Shown piece after piece: positions 1 to 7,734 of a DNA stretch of 64,000 nucleotides. Each line of letters opens with the position of its first letter. The stretch's first letter is position 1. The stretch lies in NCBI RefSeq assembly GCF_025232395.1, contig NZ_CP065938.1:248001-312000 (forward strand). Direction: 5' to 3'. Made by a program: the position numbers and the translations under genes. This DNA comes from Taurinivorans muris. GTDB taxonomy: Bacteria > Desulfobacterota > Desulfovibrionia > Desulfovibrionales > Desulfovibrionaceae. The notes below the pieces were generated by a model. It was not told the DNA's origin. It was given only the letters and a program-made list of their open reading frames with translations, and did no database searches.

Positions 1-47
1 CCGGAAAATGAGAAATTTAAGAATATTGTGCTATTTTTCTTGTTTAA

Positions 48-1667
48 ATGAAAAGTATAGCATATATTCTAAAAAAGCAATATTGGATAACAATCATGAA
101 AAATTTATTGAATATATTGGGAAAACTAGCCGTAATTTTTATCTTTTCTTTGGCTGTGTATCTGCTTTACCATAAATTGAAAGCTTACAGTTTCAATGAA
201 ATCAAGATTGCTGTCAACGCTATTTCACCAAAGGCATTGATTTTTTCTTTTTGTTTGATGGTGATGAATTTCATTGTGCTTATGGGGTATGATTGGCTGG
301 CTTTGAAAGCCATTAAAAAAAAATTGAGACTGGTCCGTGTCGCTTTGGTTTCTTTTGTCGGTGCAGTTATCAGTTTGAACTTCGGAGCGCTTCTTGGAGG
401 AAGCACGGTACGATACCGTTTGTATAGCGCTTGGGGATTTTCCCCTATTGAAATCATCCGTCTTGTGCTTATGCTTGCCGTCACTTTTTGGGTCGGAGCA
501 ATGGGCTTGGCGGGTTTTTTGTTTATTTTTGTGCCGCTGGAGCTTCCGGAAGAACTCGGTATCAATCTTGTGAGCGTCAAACCGCTTGGTTTTTTTCTTT
601 TCGGGCTGTGCATATTTTACCATATCATCTGCTGGAAGCTGAAAGGACGTTCTTTTCATGTTTTTAAAAAAGAATTCGCATTGCCGACCTTGCCCATAGC
701 CATTGCCCAAACTGTTGTTTCCGGACTTGATCTGATTGTTGCCGCAGCGTGTTTGTTCGTGCTTTTGCCTACGGACGGCACTTTGAATTTTTTTGAATTT
801 CTCCCTAATTATTTGCTTGCGCAAGTTGCTGTCGTCTTGACGCACGTTCCGGGCGGCGTGGGCGTTTTGGAAGTGATTATTGTCAACCTCACCCATCAGG
901 TGTCTGTGAGTGTTGTTTTTGCGTCCATTCTCATTTTCAGGGTGATTTACTATATCATCCCGCTTTTGTTCGCCTCTGTTTTGCTTGGTGTGAATGAAGT
1001 GTGTTTGCAGGTTTCCAAAAAAAGCCCTGACGAAAGCCGTTTGGCTTTGAATGACTGGCTTTTGACCGTATTCAAATATGTCACGTTCGTCGTGGGTGTT
1101 TTTCTTTGCCTTTCCGTTGTGTTTCCGTTCAAACACACCACAACGGTTTATTGTTCGTATCAGCTTGTTGTTTTGGCATATTGGCTGCGCGGCGTCATCG
1201 GGGTTGTGCTTATTGTTTTTGCCTATGGCCTTGACAGAAAACAAAAAAACCATTGGTTTGTCATTGTTGTTTCCCTGTTTGTAGGGCTTATCTGCATTAA
1301 TCTTTCGGGCGGAAGCGTTTATGAATACGTCTTTATTCTCGCCTTATTGCTTCCGCTTCTCATGTCGCATAAAAAATTTACGCGTGAGCGTATTCCTGTT
1401 GCGTCCCATTATCCTTTGGCTTGGTTCATCAGTTCTATCACTGTGCTTTGCGCCATGCTTCTTTTGGGATATTTTCTCATTTCTTTGCACGGTTATAAGT
1501 CGTTATGGCTGGATATTCTGGGAGGAAAAGGACCGTTTATCCAATATGCCGCGCTCATGATACAGCTTCTTACCGGAATTGCTATTTTTGTGCTTCTGAA
1601 TGTGTTTGATAAAATTACGAAACGAAACCGAGGAAAGAATGAAAGGCATAAATATAAAAACTCATGA
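48..1667 (+). CDS. MprF-type flippase-domain integral membrane protein (UPF0104/YbhN-like)
   Basis: Polytopic inner-membrane protein of 539 residues with about 12-14 hydrophobic segments over its whole length. The segment near residues 255-280 carries the P-x-H-V-P-G-G-V-G-V-x-E signature typical of the flippase half of MprF and of UPF0104 proteins. The roughly 850-residue MprF has a C-terminal aminoacyl-transferase domain. This protein is too short for it and keeps hydrophobic segments to the end, so lysyl-phosphatidylglycerol synthesis is not predicted. Lipid flipping is known for the family and only inferred here. Start is uncertain: ATG at 48 has no clear ribosome site, and an in-frame ATG at 96 is a reasonable alternative. 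The 3' end overlaps lplA by 29 bases, so the two are probably co-transcribed. Confidence 0.7.
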   Translation: MKSIAYILKKQYWITIMKNLLNILGKLAVIFIFSLAVYLLYHKLKAYSFNEIKIAVNAISPKALIFSFCLMVMNFIVLMGYDWLALKAIKKKLRLVRVALVSFVGAVISLNFGALLGGSTVRYRLYSAWGFSPIEIIRLVLMLAVTFWVGAMGLAGFLFIFVPLELPEELGINLVSVKPLGFFLFGLCIFYHIICWKLKGRSFHVFKKEFALPTLPIAIAQTVVSGLDLIVAAACLFVLLPTDGTLNFFEFLPNYLLAQVAVVLTHVPGGVGVLEVIIVNLTHQVSVSVVFASILIFRVIYYIIPLLFASVLLGVNEVCLQVSKKSPDESRLALNDWLLTVFKYVTFVVGVFLCLSVVFPFKHTTTVYCSYQLVVLAYWLRGVIGVVLIVFAYGLDRKQKNHWFVIVVSLFVGLICINLSGGSVYEYVFILALLLPLLMSHKKFTRERIPVASHYPLAWFISSITVLCAMLLLGYFLISLHGYKSLWLDILGGKGPFIQYAALMIQLLTGIAIFVLLNVFDKITKRNRGKNERHKYKNS

Positions 1668-2637
1668 TCCGGCTTATAATTTGGCTGTCGAGGAAGTTCT
1701 TTTCAATTCGCTGTCCGAGGTCGGGGAAGAATATTTTTTGCTTTGGCAAAATTCCCCTTCCATCATTGTGGGCAGACATCAGAATACTGCGGAAGAAGTC
1801 AATGAACAGTATGTGAAGGAACATCATATCCCCGTCGTAAGACGCACCACAGGAGGCGGGGCGGTTTTTCACGATTTGGGAAATTTGAATTTTTCCTTCC
1901 TGCGGTATATGGATAAAGGAGAAGACACTTCTTTCAGCCGTTATATCAATCCGATTATCCAAGCATTGCGGAGCATAGGCATAAATGCCGAGATGTCGGG
2001 ACGCAACGATATGCTTGTTGACGGAAAAAAATTTTCCGGCAATGCGCAGAAAAAGAGCGGACGGAAAATTTTACAGCACGGCACTATTCTTGTTGCCTTG
2101 GATACCTCGAATTTAACGGATATGTTAACCGGAAATCCCGATAAATATCAGTCAAAAGGGATTGCGTCCCATAAAAGCCGCGTTGTGAATTTGATTGAGT
2201 TCATGCCGGACCTGACACCTGCGGAACTTATGGAGAAAATCAGAAACGTGCTCATGCGGTTTTTGGTTGATGAAGAAATTGAGTTGCCCCAAGGACTTGC
2301 TGAAAAAGCAGAACAATTGGCTGATAAAAAATATCGGACGTGGGAATGGAATTTTGGAAAATCTCCTGCTTTCCAAGTGAAACTGAGAAAACGTTTTTCT
2401 TTCGGAGCGGTTGATTTTTATGCCGATATTAAAAATGGCAAAATCGAACATTGCCGTTTTTACGGGGATTTTTTTGCGGATAAGGATGTCGCCGGCTTGG
2501 AAGAAGCCTTGAAAGACACTTTATTTAGAAAACAAGATGTGTTAAATGTATTGGAACAGGCAGGTGCCGCAGAGTATTTTATCGGTGCAAAACAAGAAGA
2601 TCTAATGGAATTTTTTGCACAAAGTATTTTGGAATAG
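1639..2637 (+). CDS. lplA: Lipoate-protein ligase A
   Basis: Attaches lipoate to E2 and GcvH proteins through lipoyl-AMP, in the cytoplasm. The N-terminal half has the family motifs: RRTTGGGAVFHDLGN (lipoate-binding glycine-rich loop), then GNAQ and a KILQHGT-type segment with the catalytic Lys region. The last 85 residues look like the small C-terminal accessory domain of bacterial LplA. About 332 residues is normal length. I chose ATG 1639 because GAGGAAAG lies just upstream; the longer reading from 1600 adds residues unlike the family. It overlaps the upstream membrane-protein gene and is followed after 9 bases by hisD. Confidence 0.9.
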   Translation: MKGINIKTHDPAYNLAVEEVLFNSLSEVGEEYFLLWQNSPSIIVGRHQNTAEEVNEQYVKEHHIPVVRRTTGGGAVFHDLGNLNFSFLRYMDKGEDTSFSRYINPIIQALRSIGINAEMSGRNDMLVDGKKFSGNAQKKSGRKILQHGTILVALDTSNLTDMLTGNPDKYQSKGIASHKSRVVNLIEFMPDLTPAELMEKIRNVLMRFLVDEEIELPQGLAEKAEQLADKKYRTWEWNFGKSPAFQVKLRKRFSFGAVDFYADIKNGKIEHCRFYGDFFADKDVAGLEEALKDTLFRKQDVLNVLEQAGAAEYFIGAKQEDLMEFFAQSILE

Positions 2638-2646
2638 GGTATTATC

Positions 2647-3939
2647 ATGCAAAAATATACGTTTTCGCAAGCAAGTGAGGCGCAGGAGCTTATCGACAAA
2701 CTCGCCGGCAGGCATTTAGGGGAACAGAATGTCGAGGGGGAAGTGCGTGAAATTTTGGAAGCGGTTAAAATAAAAAAAGACAGTTTCCTTATTGAAAAAA
2801 TCCGTGCATTCGACTGCAGGGAATTTAATAATCCTTTGCGCTTGTCGGAAAGCGAAATTCAGCAAGGGGCGGCGCAGGTTTCTCCGGAAGATATGGAAAT
2901 TATTGCGGAGGCTGCCCGAAATATCCGTTCATTTCATGAAGCGCAGCTTGAAAAATCATGGTTTCAAACCCGTGAAGACGGCACCATTCTCGGACAAAAA
3001 ATCAGTCCGGTAAGGCGGGCTGGTTTATATGTTCCCGGCGGAAAAGGCGGAAATACACCATTAATTTCCAGTTTGCTCATGCAGGCGATTCCGGCCCAAG
3101 TCGCAGGCGTAAAAGAAATCGCCGTTACCAGTCCTCCCCGTGAAAACGGAACCCTCAACCCTTATTTGCTTGCCGCCGCTTACCTGCTTGACATCACGGA
3201 AGTCTACCGGGTGGGCGGACCTTGGGCTGTCGGGGCTTTGGCTTACGGAACAGAAAGCATTAAAGCTGTCGATGTGATTACAGGTCCCGGCAATCAATAT
3301 GTGACAATGGCTAAAAAAATGGTGCAGGGGCAAGTCGGTATCGATATGCTGGCGGGACCGAGCGAAATTTTGGTGCTTGCCGATGATTCCGCAAATCCCG
3401 AGTATGTTGCGGCGGATTTGCTTTCGCAGGCGGAACATGATAGTTTGGCGTCGGCGGTATGCGTTACGACAAGTCCTTATTTAGCGGATAAAATTCTTGA
3501 GAGCGTGGAAAAACGTTTGGCAGATTTGCCGCGGGCGGATATTGCGCGTGAATCCGTGGAAAATTTCGGAGCAGTCATTATCGTGCCGACTATGCAGACC
3601 GGCATTGAAATTGCAAACCGTATTGCGCCGGAGCACATGGAACTTATGGTGCAGGAGCCTTGGAATTATGTTCCGCATATAAATACGGCTGGAGCGTTGT
3701 TTTTAGGGGCGTGGTCACCGGAGCCGGTGGGGGATTATTTTGCAGGTCCCAACCATGTCCTGCCGACACAGGGTACGGCTCGTTACGCGTCCGCCCTTGG
3801 CGTGCAAACATTTTGCAAAAAAACAAGTATCATTTCCGCATCCATGAAATTCACGCGTGCAAAAGCGTCCTCCATAGCGAAGCTTGCACGTATGGAAGGC
3901 TTGGAAGCCCATGCCAAAAGTGTTGAAATGAGAAAATAA
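2647..3939 (+). CDS. hisD: Histidinol dehydrogenase
   Basis: Catalyses the last two NAD-dependent oxidations of L-histidinol to L-histidine; a zinc enzyme acting as a cytosolic homodimer. The 430 residues match the family length. Visible motifs include VPGGKGGNTPL, the VITGPGNQYV segment, AGPSEILV, the SQAEHD zinc-ligand region and EHMEL near residue 329. AGGGTA sits ahead of ATG 2647. It lies in a same-strand run with lplA, purC and fabI and not in a his operon, which is common in Desulfovibrio-like genomes where his genes are scattered. Confidence 0.95.
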   Translation: MQKYTFSQASEAQELIDKLAGRHLGEQNVEGEVREILEAVKIKKDSFLIEKIRAFDCREFNNPLRLSESEIQQGAAQVSPEDMEIIAEAARNIRSFHEAQLEKSWFQTREDGTILGQKISPVRRAGLYVPGGKGGNTPLISSLLMQAIPAQVAGVKEIAVTSPPRENGTLNPYLLAAAYLLDITEVYRVGGPWAVGALAYGTESIKAVDVITGPGNQYVTMAKKMVQGQVGIDMLAGPSEILVLADDSANPEYVAADLLSQAEHDSLASAVCVTTSPYLADKILESVEKRLADLPRADIARESVENFGAVIIVPTMQTGIEIANRIAPEHMELMVQEPWNYVPHINTAGALFLGAWSPEPVGDYFAGPNHVLPTQGTARYASALGVQTFCKKTSIISASMKFTRAKASSIAKLARMEGLEAHAKSVEMRK

Positions 3940-3959
3940 ATCAGATGAATGAGGGAGTT

Positions 3960-4838
3960 ATGTCAGTAATAAAAACGGATATTCCAGAATTGAAGCTTCT
4001 TTCCCGCGGCAAAGTCCGTGATATGTATGAACTTGATGAAAAAAGCGTCCTTATTGTGACAACGGACCGAATGTCTGCTTTTGATGTTATTTTAGAAGAC
4101 CCGATTCCGAATAAAGGTATTATTTTAAACCAGTTGACGCTGTTTTGGATGAAACGGTTTGAATCGTTGGTGCCTAATCACATTATTGAGTCCGATGTCA
4201 ATAACTATCCTGAATTTTTGCAAAAATATAAGGAACAACTGGAAGGTCGTTCCGTTATTGCAAAAAAAGCGAAGCCGCTTGCTGTCGAATGTGTGGTACG
4301 CGGTTATTTAGCCGGTTCCGGATATAAGGATTATCTGAAAACTGGCATGGTTTGCGGGCATAAGCTTCCTGAAGGATTGAAAAATTCTTCCCGTTTTGCG
4401 GAACCGCTTTTTACGCCTTCAACAAAGGCGGAAATCGGTGACCATGATGAAAATATCAGCATTGAACAGGCTGCAAAAATTATCGGTGCTGAACTTTGTG
4501 AGAAAGTGAAAAATCTGAGTATTGAAATTTACAACAAAGGGCGTGATTATGCCGCAAGCCGCGGTATTATCATCGCCGATACGAAATTTGAATTCGGCAT
4601 GGTTGACGGCGTGCTTACCTTGATTGATGAAGTGCTCACTCCTGATTCTTCACGTTTTTGGCCTGCCGATTCGTATGAGGAAGGTAAAAATCAGGCAAGT
4701 TTCGACAAGCAGTATTTGCGCGACTGGCTTGAAATGCAAGATTGGGATAAAACGCCTCCTGCACCCCGTTTGCCGGAGGATGTTGCTGAAACAACAACAC
4801 AAAAATATCAAAAAATTGCTGAAATTTTAACAAAATAG
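3960..4838 (+). CDS. purC: Phosphoribosylaminoimidazole-succinocarboxamide synthase
   Basis: ATP-dependent joining of aspartate to CAIR to give SAICAR in purine synthesis. The N-terminal GKVRDMYEL nucleotide-binding strand, TDRMSAFDV, the VECVVRGYLAGSG segment and a DTKFEFG strand are all present, giving the SAICAR synthase fold of about 292 residues. An upstream ATG at 3945 is in frame, but the GAGGGAG just before ATG 3960 makes 3960 the better start; this also leaves 20 bases after the hisD stop. fabI follows 11 bases after the purC stop. Confidence 0.95.
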   Translation: MSVIKTDIPELKLLSRGKVRDMYELDEKSVLIVTTDRMSAFDVILEDPIPNKGIILNQLTLFWMKRFESLVPNHIIESDVNNYPEFLQKYKEQLEGRSVIAKKAKPLAVECVVRGYLAGSGYKDYLKTGMVCGHKLPEGLKNSSRFAEPLFTPSTKAEIGDHDENISIEQAAKIIGAELCEKVKNLSIEIYNKGRDYAASRGIIIADTKFEFGMVDGVLTLIDEVLTPDSSRFWPADSYEEGKNQASFDKQYLRDWLEMQDWDKTPPAPRLPEDVAETTTQKYQKIAEILTK

Positions 4839-4849
4839 CGAGGTGGATT

Positions 4850-5614
4850 ATGATATTGGAAGGTAAAAAAGCTCTTGTTTTCGGCGTGGCAAACGACAGA
4901 AGCATTGCTTACGGCATTTCCGAATCTTTTAAAAATAATGGTGCAAGATTGGCATTCAACTATATGGGCAATGCCATTAAAAAACGTCTTGAACCAATCA
5001 GCGAAAAGCTCGGCGGCGAGTTTATTTTTCAATGCGATGTGACAAGTGACGAACAAATCGCCGAGAGCGTCAAGCTTGTTAAGGAAAAATGGGGAACCAT
5101 CGATGTTTTGGTTCATTCCGTGGCTTTTGCGCATAAGGAAGATTTGCAGGGCAGATTTATTGAAACTTCCCGTGACGGCTTCTTAACCGCAATGAATATT
5201 TCCGCGTATTCTTTAATCGCTTTGTGCAAAGCCTTTGAAGAAGTAATCAATCCTAACGGTTCCGTTATTTGTATGACCTATTACGGTTCTCAAAAAGTGA
5301 TACCGAACTATAATGTCATGGGGGTTGCCAAGGCTGCTCTTGAAAGTTCTGTGCGTTATCTGGCAAGTGACTTCGGACCGAAAGGGGTACGTGTTAACGC
5401 AATCAGCGCAGGACCGATCAAAACGCTGTCCGCTTCCGGCATTTCTGATTTCAGAGAAATTTTAAACCATATTGAAACCCATGCGCCGCTTCGCAGAAAT
5501 GTTACCACGGCAGAAGTCGGCAATACCGCAAGTTATTTGGCTTCCGATATGAGCAGCGCCGTAACCGGTGATATTATCTATGTTGACTGCGGTTTCCAAA
5601 GCGTTGGTTTTTAG
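4850..5614 (+). CDS. fabI: Enoyl-[acyl-carrier-protein] reductase (NADH), FabI
   Basis: Reduces trans-2-enoyl-ACP in each cycle of fatty acid elongation. It is a divergent short-chain dehydrogenase of 254 residues: the N-terminal VFGVANDRSIAYGI is the FabI form of the NAD-binding loop, and the catalytic Tyr and Lys are in Y-N-V-M-G-V-A-K (Y-x6-K). The GPIKTLSASGI segment is the FabI substrate-binding loop, and the C-terminus ends with the usual GDIIYVDCGF. GAGGTGG precedes ATG 4850. The absence of other fab genes here is normal for fabI. Confidence 0.95.
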   Translation: MILEGKKALVFGVANDRSIAYGISESFKNNGARLAFNYMGNAIKKRLEPISEKLGGEFIFQCDVTSDEQIAESVKLVKEKWGTIDVLVHSVAFAHKEDLQGRFIETSRDGFLTAMNISAYSLIALCKAFEEVINPNGSVICMTYYGSQKVIPNYNVMGVAKAALESSVRYLASDFGPKGVRVNAISAGPIKTLSASGISDFREILNHIETHAPLRRNVTTAEVGNTASYLASDMSSAVTGDIIYVDCGFQSVGF

Positions 5615-5622
5615 GAGAACGT

Positions 5623-5703
5623 ATGATTAAGAGTTTATTGTTTATCGCCTGCATTGCGGGGATTGTGTTCCTTTTACGCAAGAAAGGCATTATACCTGCC
5701 TGA
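5623..5703 (+). CDS. 26-residue single-membrane-segment microprotein
   Basis: A short ORF starts 8 bases after the fabI stop and has its own TAGGAGA ribosome site at good spacing. It encodes 26 residues: Met-Ile-Lys, a hydrophobic run of about 16 residues (LLFIACIAGIVFLL), then Arg-Lys-Lys and a short tail. This is the layout of a one-helix inner-membrane microprotein. A strong terminator follows at 5771. Function unknown; I do not recognise a family. It could be a chance ORF, but the ribosome site, the clean start-stop and the positive-inside charge pattern argue for translation. Confidence 0.5.
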   Translation: MIKSLLFIACIAGIVFLLRKKGIIPA

Positions 5704-5770
5704 ATGAGGGATGATAACCAAGCTGGAGCTTGTGATATAAGTAAAAAGAAGAAATAATTTTTCTTTATGA

Positions 5771-5803
5771 AAAAGGATAACGGAAAAGGTTATCCTTTTT
5801 TTG
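5771..5803 (+). terminator. Rho-independent terminator after fabI/microprotein
   Basis: Eleven-pair stem AAAAGGATAAC / GTTATCCTTTT with a 7-base loop, running into a T tract. It ends the lplA-hisD-purC-fabI-microprotein run. Confidence 0.85.
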
Positions 5804-5809
5804 TATGCG

Positions 5810-5838
5810 TTAGCATAAAAAACACCTGCCCAGCAGGC
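5810..5838. repeat. Relic of IS200-type left end
   Basis: TTAGCATAAAAAACACC followed by a small hairpin (CCTGC/GCAGG) matches the left boundary of the IS200-like element at 28325 (TTAGCATAAAAAAACACC then an AGC/GCT hairpin). Both sit directly after a terminator T tract. The hairpin arms differ but remain paired, as expected for a structured IS end or a REP-like derivative. Confidence 0.45.
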
Positions 5839-5844
5839 TTCTTT

Positions 5845-5886
5845 ACTGCGGTAAACAATTTTTTTATTGTTTTTTTTACCGCAGTT
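5845..5886. repeat. Inverted repeat, terminator-like
   Basis: Perfect arms ACTGCGGTAAA (5845-5855) and TTTACCGCAGT (5876-5886), extended by AAACAAT/ATTGTTT pairs around a T-rich loop. No T tract follows on either side, so it may be a decayed element or a structured RNA more than a terminator. Confidence 0.5.
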
Positions 5887-6110
5887 ATTTCTTAAAATTT
5901 GTTTAATTTAAGTGGAACTATACGTTAAGTTTTATTTTTTTGCTTTGCGGTATAGCGTTATATGTATTCGCATAACCAATTTATTTAAATTGAAAATTCA
6001 GTGTATGGGATAAAATGGTGTGATAAATTTATTGTTATGTAATTAATTGCTTGATGTATATATATATATATAGTATAATATCGCCCAATAAATTTGTTGG
6101 GAGATTACAA

Positions 6111-6308
6111 ATGAGAAAGATTGGTCAATTATTTTATTTAGTGTTTGTGTTTACGTTTTTTTTACCAAGTTTTGCTTTTGCTTATATTGATCCGGGAACG
6201 GGAAGTTTGATTTTGCAAGCTCTTGCTGCCGCTGCGTTTTCGGCTCTCGCTTTTTGGAGCTCCCTGAGGGAAAAGATTAAAAACTTTTTTAAAAAGAAAG
6301 ATAAATAA
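6111..6308 (+). CDS. Small exported protein with YIDPGTGS motif
   Basis: A 65-residue protein: signal-peptide-like N-terminus (RKIGQ then a hydrophobic stretch ending SFAFA), then Y-I-D-P-G-T-G-S, a second hydrophobic Ala-rich segment, and a strongly basic tail (KIKNFFKKKDK). The same motif is known to me in small proteins found beside polysaccharide or envelope-modification genes; no biochemical function is established. I start at ATG 6111 (upstream TTGGGAGA), not the ATG at 6051, which would add a low-complexity TATATA-encoded stretch. It is followed after 16 bases by the methyltransferase gene and probably forms one operon with the next two genes. Confidence 0.7.
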   Translation: MRKIGQLFYLVFVFTFFLPSFAFAYIDPGTGSLILQALAAAAFSALAFWSSLREKIKNFFKKKDK

Positions 6309-6324
6309 GGTAGAAAGGTAATCC

Positions 6325-7734
6325 ATGTCAACGCTTGATAATTCCATACGTTGTGCCGGTTCATTCCGTGATCCGAGCGGCGCTGTTTATTTGGGGGAAA
6401 ATTGTGTTTATCGCACAATCAACCAATGTTATGCGGAGCAATGGGAGCAGATCAAAAAAACCGGTTTTTTTGAAAGCGCCCTTGCCAAAAAATTGATTAT
6501 TCCTTTTGAAGAAACAGACAATGCCGCTGCGGAACAATATAAGATATTGCAATCTCCTTTGCTTCCGTTTGTGTCTTATCCTTATGAATGGAGTTTTGGT
6601 CAATATAAAGACGCCGCTTTGCATACGCTTGATGTTTTAGATGAGGCTTTGGCTTTTGGGTTGGTCTTGAAAGACGCAACGGTGTATAACATACAATTTT
6701 TTAACGGAAAACCGATTTTTATTGATTTATTATCTTTTGAAATACGGGATATTCATAAACCATGGGAAGCGTATTTGCAGTTTTGCAAACACTTTTTAGC
6801 TCCGCTCGCTTTAATGGCGAAACGTTCTGTTTCTTGCGGACGGATGATGGAAACATGGATTGAGGGACTGCCTCTTGATTTGGTTTCTTCCATATTGCCG
6901 TGGAGGACAAAATTTTCTGTGTCTTTGGGCATCCATTTGCATATGCATGCAAAAATGCAGGCAAAATATGGGGACGCAAGAAAAGCGAAAAGTAAAGTGC
7001 AATCCGTTTCATTAAAAGACGATGCACTGTTAAAATTAAGCCAGTCCCTGCGTTATGCAATAAACTCTTTGGAATTGCCTCATGATTTACAGACAGAATG
7101 GGGCGATTATTATAATGATACCAATTATACGGAACGCGGTGCGCAGGATAAAAGGGAATATTTGGAAAAAATTGCTTCCGAAAACGCAGAAAAGGAATTG
7201 GCGGTTGATTTGGGTGCCAACCAAGGCGTTTACAGCCGTTTCTTGTCTGAATATTATAATAATGTTTTAGCGGTTGATATTGACTATTTAGCTGTTGAAA
7301 AATTTTATAGAGCACTCAAGAAAGAAGCATATTCCAATATATTACCTCTTGTTTTCGACTTGGGAAACCCTTCTCCGAATATCGGGTGGGCGAATAAGGA
7401 ACGTATGACCTTTGCAGAACGTTGTAAAGCCTCTTATGTAAGCGCACTGGCTTTAGTGCATCACTTGGTTTTTACAGCCGGGATTCCTTTATTCAGCATT
7501 GCCGAATATTTTTCAACAATAGTAAAAAAGAACGGGATACTCGCTTTTGAATTTGTTCCGCTTGAAGATTCCCAAGTTCAAAGATTGCTTGCTGTTCGGG
7601 AAAATCCTTTTCCTGATTATGATTTATCAACATGTAAGAATGCATTTAGCGAATATTTTGAAGTAGTTGAAGAACATCAGGTTACAGACAGCAAACGGAC
7701 AATCGTGATTTTTAGGAAAATCGGGGAGGAATAG
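6325..7734 (+). CDS. SAM-dependent methyltransferase, envelope-locus type
   Basis: A 469-residue soluble protein. The C-terminal part has a class I methyltransferase fold: motif I is LAVDLGANQGVYS near residue 293 and an acidic strand end (AVDIDY) follows. The first 270 residues include F-I-D-L-L-S-F-E-I, a segment seen in the large methyltransferases annotated as NoeA/nodulation-type. Substrate unknown; a sugar or lipid of the envelope is inferred from its neighbours. The ATG follows AGGTAGAAAGG. The stop codon is immediately followed by the ATG of the phosphotransferase gene, so translation is probably coupled. Confidence 0.75.
   Translation: MSTLDNSIRCAGSFRDPSGAVYLGENCVYRTINQCYAEQWEQIKKTGFFESALAKKLIIPFEETDNAAAEQYKILQSPLLPFVSYPYEWSFGQYKDAALHTLDVLDEALAFGLVLKDATVYNIQFFNGKPIFIDLLSFEIRDIHKPWEAYLQFCKHFLAPLALMAKRSVSCGRMMETWIEGLPLDLVSSILPWRTKFSVSLGIHLHMHAKMQAKYGDARKAKSKVQSVSLKDDALLKLSQSLRYAINSLELPHDLQTEWGDYYNDTNYTERGAQDKREYLEKIASENAEKELAVDLGANQGVYSRFLSEYYNNVLAVDIDYLAVEKFYRALKKEAYSNILPLVFDLGNPSPNIGWANKERMTFAERCKASYVSALALVHHLVFTAGIPLFSIAEYFSTIVKKNGILAFEFVPLEDSQVQRLLAVRENPFPDYDLSTCKNAFSEYFEVVEEHQVTDSKRTIVIFRKIGEE

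Larger units (their letters stand above)
5704..6110. other. Intergenic gap: terminator, IS200-end-like hairpin, long inverted repeat, AT-rich leader
   Basis: No gene seen. It holds the fabI terminator, an IS200-type end relic, a second inverted repeat, then about 200 AT-rich bases with a TATATATATATATA run just after 6055 before the 6111 gene. The AT-rich part presumably contains the promoter of the 6.1-9.3 kb module, but no confident -35/-10 pair can be assigned. Confidence 0.6.

Noticed and set aside
225-1253. 342-residue - strand ORF opposite the flippase gene
   Set aside because: Basic, low-complexity shadow with no ribosome site; the + strand frame has a coherent membrane protein.
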